From IMG/VR virus record IMGVR_UViG_3300020219_000020, positions 1-49,080 of that record: DNA of 49,080 bases; one strand, 5' to 3'. Numbering within the stretch: position 1 is the stretch's first letter; each line of letters opens with the position of its first letter. This document shows positions 38,330 through 47,083 of this stretch, piece after piece. This DNA comes from a virus. The position numbers and the translations under genes were made by a program. Below the pieces are notes generated by a model. The model saw nothing but the letters and a program-made list of their open reading frames with translations, was not told the origin of the DNA and did not search any database.

Positions 38330-38968
38330 TTATTCACCCCCTTCTACAATAATGTTTTGTTTTGTAATCGGCTCTTTGTCTTCGATTTGATGAAGACCAT
38401 TGTTAATTTCTCTTTTCCCTAATTCTCTCAGTCGTAAATGACGACATTCTCCGGGAAGAACCGCAATGGTATATCCTTTATCTCTTGCCATACAGAAAAA
38501 GTAAATATCTTGGCCCCCATATACCTTGTCGGGATTCGTTGATTGCCAGGACCAGTCATTGAGCCGCAACGCAATATCGGTCCTGAAATACGGTTTCTCA
38601 AGAGCAAGAAATACCTCTCTCTTTATCAACGTGCATCCTAGACCACACCAGAGAACTTCCTGTGTCTTTTTCTCTGTACAAACACAGCCGTATCCTGCTA
38701 CCGAATAGTCAATGCAGACGATTGGCTGATCCTCTCTCATCATCTGCGCTAAGGCGAGCTCAGGCATGACCACATCTTCCTCAACAAACAGCAGGTAACT
38801 CGGTTCCCAAGCGAGGGCTTGGTCAACCAGTATATTTTGACACTCCGGTATTGGTAAGGTGCTGGACCGAAAAATTCGGTACCGATATCCCCACAGATTT
38901 TTTTCCAATGCACTTTGAGCGTCAGAAAAGATCATGCCTCTCGTGCATTGGATTACTGCAATATCCAT
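38330..38968 (-). CDS. GT-A-like glycosyltransferase inside the structural operon (212 aa)
   Basis: The site YLLFVEEDVVMPELALAQMM (EED at 63-65) is the DxD-type metal site. It is followed by GYGCVCTEKKTQEVLWCGLG and CTLIKREVFLALEKPYF, then YGGQDIYFFCMARDKGY, the acceptor-side Asp-containing segment of GT-A enzymes. It is shorter than most. Located between the capsid gene and a small virion gene, it may glycosylate a virion part, or be a cassette gene displaced into the late arm. Confidence 0.75.
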   Translation of the reverse strand: MDIAVIQCTRGMIFSDAQSALEKNLWGYRYRIFRSSTLPIPECQNILVDQALAWEPSYLLFVEEDVVMPELALAQMMREDQPIVCIDYSVAGYGCVCTEKKTQEVLWCGLGCTLIKREVFLALEKPYFRTDIALRLNDWSWQSTNPDKVYGGQDIYFFCMARDKGYTIAVLPGECRHLRLRELGKREINNGLHQIEDKEPITKQNIIVEGGE

Positions 38969-38980
38969 GATTTTATGTGA

Positions 38981-39007
38981 CTACTATACAGCTCAACCGT
39001 ATAGTAG
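38981..39007. terminator. 9-bp hairpin between capsid and glycosyltransferase genes
   Basis: CTACTATAC and GTATAGTAG pair with a 9-base loop, in the 82 bases between the capsid gene and the glycosyltransferase gene. On the minus strand it is followed by TCACATAAAATC rather than a clean T-run. It could act as a partial terminator lowering expression after the capsid gene. Confidence 0.45.
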
Positions 39008-39050
39008 CCTCCGCTTTTAAGCGCTGTAACAATCTATTTAATAAAATAAA

Positions 39051-39911
39051 TTATGAACGCATCTCTACACCCCCTGTGGTGCGAAGTGCGGTTACTCCGT
39101 AAATAACGTCAACGACAACTCTCCATGCTAAAGAAGGAAGCCAGTAGGCTGCCTGTAGGCGAGGAGCTTGTTGCAAAGCTAGTGCAAACGCTTCCTTGTG
39201 AATCAACAAATTGTGGTATTGGGTCGGTGTACCCGCATTTGCCGGAACATTGTTGGTGTAATACACTGGAACGCCGTAAATCTGCCCCCACATATATCGA
39301 CTATTTGGTCCACGCTTGACTGGAGTTGGCTGATTGTATTCTCCCAAGTAATCGGCTTTCACGAACTTATCTATCCTCATGATTGCGGCCATCTGTGATG
39401 GATGAATAATCATCGCCCGGTTTTCCAGCGGCATGTCATTGAGATTCAGCGTCAAGATTGCCGAAACGATGGTTGAATCAGAAATATCTGTACCGTAGGT
39501 TCCCACATCAGTTGTTGTCAGACCGGTGTACAGTCCCAAGACATCGGTATCTACTTGTTTTGCGATAGCATACCCTGCTTTTTGAGAATATTCAGAACGT
39601 AGATCGTAGTTACTTTGTACGGCTGCCATGTCTTCGATCCCGAAGCTAGACTCGTACCATTTGTTGATAGTGAGAGTCGTTGATGTTTCCGTAATTGCCT
39701 GGGTCGTAACATCAGTGTTTGCCGCCTTTGCTGTAACCGTTAAATTGGAAATATTAGGGATCTGAATCGCCTGTCCTCTCGATTTTACGAGAGAGTCGTA
39801 TCGTTTCACGAGTCCTGCTGCAACTAATGCGTTTTCTGTAGCCCTTAGTGTTTCTATTGACCAAATTGTTGGTAGAAATACTGCGGCTGTAGTGGTTGTA
39901 ATAAGTGCCAA
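39051..39911 (-). CDS. Major capsid protein, HK97-fold type (286 aa)
   Basis: The start is probably TTG 39911, set by GGGAGGGGGTGA seven bases before it; the frame opens 12 codons earlier. The N-terminus then reads MALITTTTAAVFLPTIWSIE, as in many capsid proteins. It has the usual order: N-terminal arm, long helix with TLRATENALVAAGLVKR, central domain with KWYESSFGIEDMAAVQSNYD, then DTDVLGLYTGLTTTDVGT and a C-terminal strand part (GVPVYYTNNVPANAGTP). The scaffold gene lies directly upstream. The high-affinity ribosome site fits heavy expression. Confidence 0.85.
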   Translation of the reverse strand: MALITTTTAAVFLPTIWSIETLRATENALVAAGLVKRYDSLVKSRGQAIQIPNISNLTVTAKAANTDVTTQAITETSTTLTINKWYESSFGIEDMAAVQSNYDLRSEYSQKAGYAIAKQVDTDVLGLYTGLTTTDVGTYGTDISDSTIVSAILTLNLNDMPLENRAMIIHPSQMAAIMRIDKFVKADYLGEYNQPTPVKRGPNSRYMWGQIYGVPVYYTNNVPANAGTPTQYHNLLIHKEAFALALQQAPRLQAAYWLPSLAWRVVVDVIYGVTALRTTGGVEMRS

Positions 39912-39986
39912 AAAAATCACCCCCTCCCAAAAGTTAACACTGTTCAATAAAAAGCAGTAAACAATAGGAAAAGGTGATTTTTTGCC

Positions 39987-40730
39987 TTAGTCAGTCGTCG
40001 GAGCCATTTGAGCGATTGCGCGGTTAATCTTATCCTGATTTTTGGTATACCATTCAGGACCATCGGGTTCTTTCAGACGGGCTTCTATTTGTTCAGGAGT
40101 CATTGCTGTTTCCCGAATTTGTGTCTTTATCGGTCTTAGTGATGGTTTTGACGAGGAACGGGTATCTCTTCCTGTTTGTCCTTCCCAATCCCTGAGTTCT
40201 TCCCTGTACATCTTTAGGTATACATCTTCGGGTAAATACCCTGAATATTCTGGATGCCTACTGATATAATCCTGGTACTCAACTCGATCAAATTTGGGAC
40301 GACCATCATCTCCGGTAAAGTTTTGTTCAAGCCGATCTAACTCTGTGTAGTAACGCATCCGAGAGAGACTTTCTTGGATTTTTTGATCCACAGTCTCATC
40401 AGTTGCTACTCCTACTTCCCGTAACTTGCGTATAGCATCGCTTATGGCTGGGTCGCGTTTAGGATCACCCTCGTATGGGTTTGGAGCTGGAGGCATTGTT
40501 TTTAGCCGTTCCAAATCCTGGGCCATTCTATTTTTTTCCTGAATCAGTTTCCTGATCCTATCTTGGGTTGGTCCTTTTAAGGCGCGAAATTCAACCTCTT
40601 CCGGCGACTGTAGCTCTGGGGCATCTAACGGCTCTCCTGAGTCAGTAGCTTGAACCCTTCTTTCTGCTGGTGGGACAGCCGGATCGGGTTCACTCTCCGG
40701 TTGCAGCATGGCGTCTATATCCTGTGCCAT
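39987..40730 (-). CDS. Scaffolding protein (247 aa)
   Basis: A highly charged, mostly helical, cysteine-free protein placed just before the capsid gene. It has acidic Pro-rich ends (PESEPDPAVPPAERRVQATD), the helical middle TQDRIRKLIQEKNRMAQDLE and a C-terminal helix-turn-helix of the capsid-binding type (MTPEQIEARLKEPDGPEWYT, then KINRAIAQM). Such proteins guide procapsid assembly and then leave. GAAAGGAGGTGAG precedes the start. Confidence 0.75.
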   Translation of the reverse strand: MAQDIDAMLQPESEPDPAVPPAERRVQATDSGEPLDAPELQSPEEVEFRALKGPTQDRIRKLIQEKNRMAQDLERLKTMPPAPNPYEGDPKRDPAISDAIRKLREVGVATDETVDQKIQESLSRMRYYTELDRLEQNFTGDDGRPKFDRVEYQDYISRHPEYSGYLPEDVYLKMYREELRDWEGQTGRDTRSSSKPSLRPIKTQIRETAMTPEQIEARLKEPDGPEWYTKNQDKINRAIAQMAPTTD

Positions 40731-40847
40731 TGTTGCTCACCTCCTTTCATTCTGGGGTTTACGACCCTCGATTCGTTGCGTTGACGTTTCGCACTACGGC
40801 AAGTGACGTTATCTTGCAAACGACTATTTAATTGTTAAAAGAAACTC

Positions 40848-40887
40848 TTTAGTTGGGCGCTTGAACGAGCGTAAGCGTCCAACTAAA
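40848..40887 (-). terminator. 15-bp hairpin in the gap before the scaffold gene
   Basis: TTTAGTTGGGCGCTT (40848-40862) pairs with AAGCGTCCAACTAAA (40873-40887), with one G-T pair and a 10-base loop. On the minus strand it is followed by GAGTTTCTTTTAAC, a T-rich stretch. This is the best terminator-like structure in the late arm. It would separate portal-side genes from scaffold and capsid genes; the rest of the 166-base gap may hold a promoter, though none is clear. Confidence 0.6.
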
Positions 40888-40896
40888 CAACTGCTT

Positions 40897-41124
40897 TTAT
40901 ATGGCTGATTTTTGAATAGTGTCAGGATTTTTTGTTCCTTGGTTTGTTGGTGTCCAATTTTCCGGTCCTCTGTAAGAAAAACCTTGAGGATCAAAGTTCT
41001 TTCCCTCGGAACCTGTTTGGTCATTACTAGCTCCAACAACGCCTTTAAGACGCGTTCCTTCGCCTCCGTGTTGGGGCAAAGTAGGTGAAGAAGTCACTTC
41101 TGTTAGTTTTTGATAATCACTCAT
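40897..41124 (-). CDS. Small Gly/Thr-rich hypothetical protein (75 aa)
   Basis: ATG 41124 follows GAGGTGAACATGCGATT. The sequence is polar and low in hydrophobic residues (LTEVTSSPTLPQHGGEGTRL, then GFSYRGPENWTPTNQGTKNP) and is likely disordered. The stop lies just before the hairpin at 40848. It could be a small virion or assembly factor; no family is recognised. Confidence 0.5.
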   Translation of the reverse strand: MSDYQKLTEVTSSPTLPQHGGEGTRLKGVVGASNDQTGSEGKNFDPQGFSYRGPENWTPTNQGTKNPDTIQKSAI

Positions 41125-41142
41125 AATCGCATGTTCACCTCC

Positions 41143-41331
41143 TTAGTACTGTGGTTCGCCAACACCAAGCATACTGAATCTGTGCCTGATATTTCTCTGG
41201 GACCGCGTTAAATTATCAGAAGCATTTTTATTTATTGCCACAAAACCTCCATTGATATCAATAGGAGTACAGCCATAACCTTCCCACTTTTCGGGATCGT
41301 TTAGATATTCCTGGACAAATACATCGCACAT
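41143..41331 (-). CDS. Small hypothetical protein (62 aa)
   Basis: ATG 41331 is preceded by GAAGGGGATTTT; the frame is open seven codons further up to a TTG. The sequence CDVFVQEYLNDPEKWEGYGC, then DINGGFVAINKNASDNLTRS, is compact and ends in HRFSMLGVGEPQY. It lies between portal and scaffold genes. No family is recognised. Confidence 0.5.
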   Translation of the reverse strand: MCDVFVQEYLNDPEKWEGYGCTPIDINGGFVAINKNASDNLTRSQRNIRHRFSMLGVGEPQY

Positions 41332-41380
41332 AAAATCCCCTTCGTGATCCAAATTTATATAAAATCTTGGTATTTGTCAA

Positions 41381-43528
41381 TTAGCGACGTGACGGATTGG
41401 TCACTTCATTGGGTAAAGGCAAGCTCATATTAGCAGCTCCCCCAAGAGTTGGACTGGGTGCTTGGGGAGCGGGAGGATCAAGTTGAACGGATGGCGCTGC
41501 CCCGCCTGGTTGTCCTTGACCTACTGCTGCTTGCCCTACCATACCCTGCGCAGTTGACGGACCGTTCTCTAAATAAATTTGATGACTGTCCATGTGTTGT
41601 TTCAAAAGTTCATCATTGCCTCGACCAAGCATTTCCTGATGCAAAGCCATGTGGACGATATGATCGTCTGTTGGCTGAGGTAGAAGCGGCTTATTTTCAA
41701 AGACAATCATCTCATTTTCCGTCATAGCAAGGCCGTACTGGTCCTGTTCAGGCATCCCAGGCTGTGTTGGTTGAGACAAGCTCTTGCGAAGAAGCATTTC
41801 AATCCTGGTTTGCTGGACAATTTCATCAATATTGCCAAATTCCAGAAGGGTAAGAGCAGTCTTTTGGTCAATTAATCCTAGTTGAGCATATTTCATCACC
41901 TTTTGCTCCATCATCTCCTTGGTGTAACCAAGCCAAGAACCAATCGTCACTCGAACAACATTGTCTCCACCGATAATAGATAGGTCAAGCCAATCAGGAC
42001 CAATCTTCACCTTGCCACCATGCTCTTTGTTGCCGGTTTTGCCAGATCCCTTCCCGACCACGGCAAAATATTTTTCCTGGTTTTCCCGATACCCTAGTGC
42101 ATGTATTACTTGATAGTTTTTATAATTCTTTGATACCTTTTTAAGCACTTTTCTGCCAACAATTGCCAAGAAATCCTCCAAATTGTCTACTAAATCATCC
42201 TGATTACTGGAATCAGACTGTTTCAGCTCTGCAATACCAACTCCGGTGCGTACCCCAACCGGAACTCTCCCAAGAGTCGCGTCGTGAACACCCCCAATAT
42301 CTTCGATATAGCGCTGCATCCGTTCTATTTGATTGGCAACAGATACCGGAAGAGGTGGTAAATCGAGAGCGCGTACTTCACTGCCGCGATTTTTAGAGAT
42401 AATTTCTCCATGCGTGTTGTGAATAGCTCGAACACCCGAATCGCGGTCAACAACGATCCGGCCCTTAGCGATGCGGTGATTATAATCGAAGGCGGAAGAC
42501 TCTAGTGCGTCAATGACCCTGTTAATTGGCATGGTATGTTTCATCCAGGACTCTCCCAGAATTTCTTTAGGATTCAAATCAGCGTGATAAATTACCTGAT
42601 CGTACTCATCATCGTCGGTATCTTCCCAATAGAGAGGAAGGGAGTTTTGTTCAGTCCACTCTAGTTTGCGAATAAATGCTTTTCCTGTATCTGGATCGCG
42701 GATTTTGAAGTCACCGGAAAATAAAATGATACCGGGATTAGAATCCTCATCATATTGATTGACATGTCTAAGTGCCTGGATCATGAACTGTTTATACTCA
42801 GATACCGCCAGCCGTGATTCCCCTCCTGAAATTTCTCTTTTCGCAGCAGTACTATACTGAGGATTGGTCACGATCTCAGAATAAGGCCGCCTTGTTGCGA
42901 TAACTTGTCCTTCACAGTCTTCTCCCTCCTCAGCATTTGGATCAAAGTAGAAATCCCAAGGATCAACCAGATAGACCCCAACTTCTCTTTTAATCTCATC
43001 GTAATAGATTTTCCAAGGGCCACCTATGGAACATATTAAACCTTGCGTCACCGTTTCTTTGATTTTCTTTTTGAAATGTAAGTGTTCGTAAAAGTAGTCA
43101 AGGAGCCGCCCGCAATACCTAGCCTGAACTTTACTCTCCTCAGAAGAGAATCGTGGAAGACATTCAAATTTTGGCTTGAAACTCGTTACCTGATTGCGAA
43201 TTGAACGCATTTGAGCAGCAACGAGATTGACCGGAACTTTAGCACTTTGCCTAGACGCAAGCGTGATAGTGTTGGTCGAGGCTTGGAACTTAGAGAAGTG
43301 GTAGCCGCGCCAGAAGAGTTCACGCTGCATCCATTCGTAGTCGTAGCGCTGCCTTGAGTTTGCTGCGTTTTTTTGAAATGGCTTGGCAATCCGATTCAGA
43401 AACTCACGGCGCATTTCTAACTCAGGATCACGGACGGTATCGGGTTTCTTTTTATCTGCTCTTTTATCTATTAAAAGACCAGTTGCCGTATCAAGAGGAA
43501 CAATGGGTTGAGCAGTATTTTCAGTCAT
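41381..43528 (-). CDS. Portal protein, P22-like (715 aa)
   Basis: The size of 715 residues matches P22-type portals. Typical parts: an N-terminal charged region, the wing/stem start with YDYEWMQRELFWRGYHFSKF, the segment YLVDPWDFYFDPNAEEGEDC (a common D-P-x-x-F-Y-x-D-P motif of portals), and the central FDYNHRIAKGRIVVDRDSGV and IEDIGGVHDATLGRVPVGVR, then the stem and a Gln/Pro-rich C-terminal barrel/tail (LKQHMDSHQIYLENGPSTAQ). It makes the dodecameric DNA channel. Placed after the terminase, as usual. Confidence 0.85.
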   Translation of the reverse strand: MTENTAQPIVPLDTATGLLIDKRADKKKPDTVRDPELEMRREFLNRIAKPFQKNAANSRQRYDYEWMQRELFWRGYHFSKFQASTNTITLASRQSAKVPVNLVAAQMRSIRNQVTSFKPKFECLPRFSSEESKVQARYCGRLLDYFYEHLHFKKKIKETVTQGLICSIGGPWKIYYDEIKREVGVYLVDPWDFYFDPNAEEGEDCEGQVIATRRPYSEIVTNPQYSTAAKREISGGESRLAVSEYKQFMIQALRHVNQYDEDSNPGIILFSGDFKIRDPDTGKAFIRKLEWTEQNSLPLYWEDTDDDEYDQVIYHADLNPKEILGESWMKHTMPINRVIDALESSAFDYNHRIAKGRIVVDRDSGVRAIHNTHGEIISKNRGSEVRALDLPPLPVSVANQIERMQRYIEDIGGVHDATLGRVPVGVRTGVGIAELKQSDSSNQDDLVDNLEDFLAIVGRKVLKKVSKNYKNYQVIHALGYRENQEKYFAVVGKGSGKTGNKEHGGKVKIGPDWLDLSIIGGDNVVRVTIGSWLGYTKEMMEQKVMKYAQLGLIDQKTALTLLEFGNIDEIVQQTRIEMLLRKSLSQPTQPGMPEQDQYGLAMTENEMIVFENKPLLPQPTDDHIVHMALHQEMLGRGNDELLKQHMDSHQIYLENGPSTAQGMVGQAAVGQGQPGGAAPSVQLDPPAPQAPSPTLGGAANMSLPLPNEVTNPSRR

Positions 43529-43532
43529 GACA

Positions 43533-43985
43533 CTATGAGAGCGTTACGGGTAATGATCCCTCCTCATCTTCAAATTGAATTTTCATATTATCGGTAATAG
43601 GTATTCTCGTTTCTGGTCCTACGTCAATAGAGTCGTCAAGTGGGGCATCTATAGTATTTTCCTGTTCCTTTTGGGGCGCTTGTTTGGTTGCATAGTAACG
43701 GACGATATCTCCTGAAAGAAGTAGTTCCTCTGTTTTTTCTAAATGATCCATGAATTGTTTTTGCTGTTTAGTTAGTTGGTCAAATTGTTTGAGTGAAAAT
43801 TTCTCAAGCGCATCGTAATGCTGTTTTTGAAAGATAGTCATGGTGGCCCCATAGCCATCTAGTTGATCTTTTTGCGCACTGAGCACCTCTAAGAATACAG
43901 CCTCGTCCCTAGACATTTTTTTGGTAACAAAAAAGATGAAGCATATGAAGATTCCTAATAAAGCGACAACGACAACGATCTCCAT
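43533..43985 (-). CDS. Membrane-anchored coiled-coil protein (150 aa)
   Basis: The start was set at ATG 43985 after AGGATACAAACT; the frame is open 12 codons earlier. Residues 2-21 form one span (EIVVVVALLGIFICFIFFV). Then come a coiled coil (KFSLKQFDQLTKQQKQFMDH) and an acidic C-terminal tail (TIDAPLDDSIDVGPETRI). The stop is four bases from the portal gene. It is an unusual gene to have between terminase and portal; it could anchor heads to the membrane or act in lysis. Confidence 0.6.
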   Translation of the reverse strand: MEIVVVVALLGIFICFIFFVTKKMSRDEAVFLEVLSAQKDQLDGYGATMTIFQKQHYDALEKFSLKQFDQLTKQQKQFMDHLEKTEELLLSGDIVRYYATKQAPQKEQENTIDAPLDDSIDVGPETRIPITDNMKIQFEDEEGSLPVTLS

Positions 43986-44032
43986 AGTTTGTATCCTAGT
44001 CTCCCCCTGAGTCCTTGGCAATACCTAGTCCC

Positions 44033-44251
44033 TTAAATCCCCTTCTTTTCGAAGAGGGAAACTTTCTCACAATAAGATTGTATTGCCCGTTGTTTTGCGT
44101 CTAGTTCGCTGTAGAATGGATTTTTTGACATAATATGAAATTCCCTGTGCTCTTCACTGCAATAAGGGAAACGCTTGCTATTTTTACCAACGCTGCGCAG
44201 GACCCGTGTGAGCACCTGGGCGCAAAATTTGCAAAAGCGTAGTTTTCTCAT
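44033..44251 (-). CDS. Small zinc-binding protein after terminase (72 aa)
   Basis: ATG 44251 overlaps the terminase stop region (TAATATG). LRFCKFCAQVL and RFPYCSEEHREFH give Cys-x2-Cys and Cys-x3-His ligands for one zinc (residues about 7-37). The rest is helical. It resembles small HNH-like or cross-brace fingers without the catalytic His-Asn set. HNH proteins beside terminases help cos cleavage in some phages, but this one lacks the nuclease motif. Confidence 0.55.
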   Translation of the reverse strand: MRKLRFCKFCAQVLTRVLRSVGKNSKRFPYCSEEHREFHIMSKNPFYSELDAKQRAIQSYCEKVSLFEKKGI

Positions 44252-44252
44252 A

Positions 44253-45917
44253 TTAAAAATCAAGTGGTTGCTCTTGTTGCTCTTGATCCGGACCTGCGGG
44301 CATACCGTCTTTATCAAAGGATACACCTCCCATGAAAAATCCGCCAGATTGCAACAGATCACTTGATCTTTGTTCTATTTCGTTGCCACTATAGCGCGAT
44401 TGAGGCCGGGACAACATGCGAATGGCGATAAGAAGGGCCATGACCCTGTCATCGAAAGCGGATTTTGCAGCATTAGCGTGACCGTCTGCATCACGCACAT
44501 AAGAGAGCATTTCTGAGATCGTATTTTCGTCGTAGAGACGCAGCCTCTTATCCCTCAGCAGATTCGTGCCGTCACTGATTAACATTTCTTTGGTCATTCT
44601 ATCCGTCACCCAGCCTATTTGAGCGGTTATTTTTTCCGCAATTTCCCCGACCTTTTCCCTGTAGTACAGATTAGGATAATTGAGATCCCGAAGCACGATA
44701 AGGGGTGTCATGCCGATGGCGTTTCTCTCAACAGCTATTAGGGCGTTATTATAATACTTTCCAAGTAACTCTAGCTCACGTCCTAATTGGTCAGGGTCAA
44801 TGCGCCCATGCCAAACGGCGACTTGCTCAAAGGTTGTTTTATCAAGAACCTGAGCACAACTAGCATCCCGTTCTTTACCTCCCTCCATTTCGGTGACTAC
44901 TTTCCCTTCACTAACGTCACAGCCGATAACATAATAGTGAAACTCTTCCGGGGGCTTCCACATGCGCAAATGTCCTTTTTCGTTGAGTTCAAGGTTGACC
45001 GGATCAAAGCCCCTTAGTCCTCCCCTATATTTCTCCGGCTGTGTTTTTCTGATGTACCAAGTAAGAAGGGTCGGACTCCAGACAGAGGAGCCGGAAACAA
45101 TGAAGGCTTCCTCAGCGGTTGCAGGGAATTGTTCATTGAATTTATCTATATTGTCGTTTAGTTGAGCGAGCTTCCAGCGCCTCCAAGCGAGTTGATTGCG
45201 GTTCAGATGATAGGCGTTTTGAAGTTGCAATTCATCCTCTGTCGGGTCGCCTAAATCGTTATCGGGCATCTGATAGTCAGCTAGTTCAAACCAAGGGATG
45301 AAGTGAGTGCGAAAAGGATACTGAGTGTCTTTGTTTTTCTGCCAGAGTTTGTAGAAGTAATCTCCGTAACCATTCGCCGTTGTTTCGACAATAATGCGCC
45401 CATCTTTAGGGACAGCCTGGAGAAGTCCAGTCATCATATTCTCTTGCTCCGGCCACCTTGAGAGTTCAGAGATATGTAAGTTAGTGATCGTGTCCCCGTG
45501 ACCAAAAGACCTACTTCCTGCGGTTCCTAGATAGAAAGTGGCTCCATTAACGAGATTGACTAACTCTTTTCTGGAATTGTATTTAAGTTCGTAAGGAGGG
45601 GGTCCGGGCCAGGTTTTCTCCATGGAGTAGAGATAGTATTTAATTCGGTCAAATAACCGCTGGGTTGCTTTTTCTTCGTGAGAAATAACAACGCTTCTTG
45701 AATTTTCTACTACTAAAAAATCCAGAGTGAAGATAGCTAAGATGAGGGCGGAAATTCCTTCTTGCCTAGCCTTCAAGATGATGTCCATGTTAGAAAGATT
45801 ATGGAGTATGCGCTTTTGAGGGTGGTTCAAAATAAAAGGAACCGCAACTGTTTCCTTATTGACTATGTGGAAGAGTTTCTCTATTCCTTTTTGATAATAA
45901 TCAGCAGAGAGAGCCAT
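44253..45917 (-). CDS. terL: Terminase large subunit (554 aa)
   Basis: The ATPase part has KARQEGIS (residues 49-56, a Walker A variant as in terminases), TNLHISELSRW (145-155, Walker B region with the catalytic acid) and a VETTANG coupling motif (about 178-184). The nuclease part has GCDVSEG (332-338, first Asp), AVERN (395-399, Glu) and FDDRVMA (488-494, final Asp pair). The length and order are standard. It pumps DNA into the procapsid and makes the cuts. The small-subunit gene lies directly upstream. Confidence 0.9.
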   Translation of the reverse strand: MALSADYYQKGIEKLFHIVNKETVAVPFILNHPQKRILHNLSNMDIILKARQEGISALILAIFTLDFLVVENSRSVVISHEEKATQRLFDRIKYYLYSMEKTWPGPPPYELKYNSRKELVNLVNGATFYLGTAGSRSFGHGDTITNLHISELSRWPEQENMMTGLLQAVPKDGRIIVETTANGYGDYFYKLWQKNKDTQYPFRTHFIPWFELADYQMPDNDLGDPTEDELQLQNAYHLNRNQLAWRRWKLAQLNDNIDKFNEQFPATAEEAFIVSGSSVWSPTLLTWYIRKTQPEKYRGGLRGFDPVNLELNEKGHLRMWKPPEEFHYYVIGCDVSEGKVVTEMEGGKERDASCAQVLDKTTFEQVAVWHGRIDPDQLGRELELLGKYYNNALIAVERNAIGMTPLIVLRDLNYPNLYYREKVGEIAEKITAQIGWVTDRMTKEMLISDGTNLLRDKRLRLYDENTISEMLSYVRDADGHANAAKSAFDDRVMALLIAIRMLSRPQSRYSGNEIEQRSSDLLQSGGFFMGGVSFDKDGMPAGPDQEQQEQPLDF

Positions 45918-45943
45918 AGATAGATTAGCTTGCTTATTTTTTT

Positions 45944-46450
45944 CTAATCCTCACTGTTTTTTTCTCCATCGAGGATAAATTCTGTGACCGTCATTTTCCG
46001 TCTCAGTTGCCCAGGATGGCTTTTTAATACTGCGCTGGACAATAAACCCATTTGTTTCTCCCAGCGATCATATGCCTTTATCTGGGTGTCATAATCGGAT
46101 ATCTCTCTACCGCCTTTAGATATTTTCTTTGCATCTATCCACTCCTTCATCTTAAACGCCATGTAGTCACTCGATAGCCCTGCGTCCAACAGCTTCCCGT
46201 TCATTGACTCCAGAATACTTTTTACCCCATCTTTATTCATTAATTTTTGAGAAGGCTTAGCTGCTGATTTAGGAGAATACCCCGCTTTTCTCATAGCGGC
46301 AGCCTTACTCATCCCCTGATTGATGTACTGAATAGCCTTGATCTGCTTAATCGTTGGCTTAGTTCTGCGCGTTCTTTTGTGATAAGGCACTATAAAAGAA
46401 TGCTGCGCGGTTACTTGCGAAATAGGAAGAGGAGCTACGTCAAGTTTCAT
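45944..46450 (-). CDS. terS: Terminase small subunit (168 aa)
   Basis: The central part RRTKPTIKQIKAIQYINQGM, then SKAAAMRKAGYSPKSAAKPS (about residues 28-67) is the helix-turn-helix DNA-recognition domain seen in small terminase subunits, followed by helices for ring formation (LSSDYMAFKMKEWIDAKKIS) and a C-terminal TerL-binding tail. It is the first gene of the late operon and lies next to the repeat array that may be its binding site. The promoter -10 is only 10 bases before the ATG. Confidence 0.75.
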   Translation of the reverse strand: MKLDVAPLPISQVTAQHSFIVPYHKRTRRTKPTIKQIKAIQYINQGMSKAAAMRKAGYSPKSAAKPSQKLMNKDGVKSILESMNGKLLDAGLSSDYMAFKMKEWIDAKKISKGGREISDYDTQIKAYDRWEKQMGLLSSAVLKSHPGQLRRKMTVTEFILDGEKNSED

Positions 46451-46459
46451 AACAGTACT

Positions 46460-46488
46460 AGTCTACTGCTTCGCATTACCCTTGACAA
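46460..46488 (-). promoter_or_regulatory. Late promoter candidate for the structural operon
   Basis: On the minus strand TTGTCA (46488-46483) is followed after 17 bases by TAGACT (46465-46460), near the sigma70 consensus. Transcription would start about 3-6 bases before the terS ATG at 46450, giving an almost leaderless mRNA unless translation starts further in. Confidence 0.5.
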
Positions 46489-46539
46489 CAGGTTGACCCC
46501 TCTACACCTGCTGTACGGCTTTCTTGTACTGGCACAAGC

Positions 46540-46796
46540 GGTAGGCGTAAGACCACCTTTGGATTTAGCTGATACCGGTGGTAGGCGTAAGACCACCTTT
46601 GGATTTAGCTGATACCGGCGGTAGGCGTAAGACCACCTTTGGATTTAGCTGATACCGGTGGTAGGCGTGGGGCGCGGCGGTAGGCGTAAGACCACCTTTG
46701 GATTTAGCTGATACCGGCGGTAGGCGTGGGGCGCGGTGGTAGGCGTAAGACCACCTTTGGATTTAGCTGATACCGGTGGTAGGCGTGGGGCAGACT
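46540..46796. repeat. Array of 40-bp and 19-bp hairpin repeats
   Basis: Five nearly perfect 40-base units start at 46540, 46580, 46620, 46679 and 46738, each beginning GGTAGGCGTAAGACCACC and ending GATACCGG plus C or T. Three shorter 19-base relatives (GGTAGGCGTGGGGCGCGG, starting 46660, 46719 and 46778, the last truncated) are interleaved. At unit joints GGTGGT pairs with ACCACC over a 9-base loop. The only differences are C/T at the junction. This looks like an iteron- or pac-type recognition array. Confidence 0.95.
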
Positions 46797-46993
46797 AGAG
46801 GCAGGGAAGAAGAAAAGAGAAGATATATATGATATAAAATCTCCCTTTACTCCGAGTAGAAGCATCGTCAAGAGGCAAGTAGTACCCCTTTTTCACTGCA
46901 TGGGACTAGTTTTGCATTAAAAAACTTGTAGCCCCCTGATTTTTTCCTTAGCGCCTACAGTTCTACCGGTCCAAGAGAGCACCGCATGACTTT

Positions 46994-47083
46994 TGAGGCT
47001 ATATACAGCTTGAACAATGTCGCACAATATACATTCTGCGACGTCATGTACCGCAAGCCTAAATATGAGGCTATATACAGCTT
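46994..47083 (+). repeat. Pair of 18-bp direct repeats
   Basis: TGAGGCTATATACAGCTT occurs at 46994-47011 and again, exactly, at 47066-47083, 72 bases apart. The spacing is close to seven helical turns, so both would face the same side of the DNA. They may be regulator-binding sites or promoter parts in the control region. Confidence 0.85.

Noticed and set aside
46540-46796. CRISPR array
   Set aside because: Units are directly contiguous or joined to shorter relatives of the same sequence; there are no unique spacers and no cas genes.
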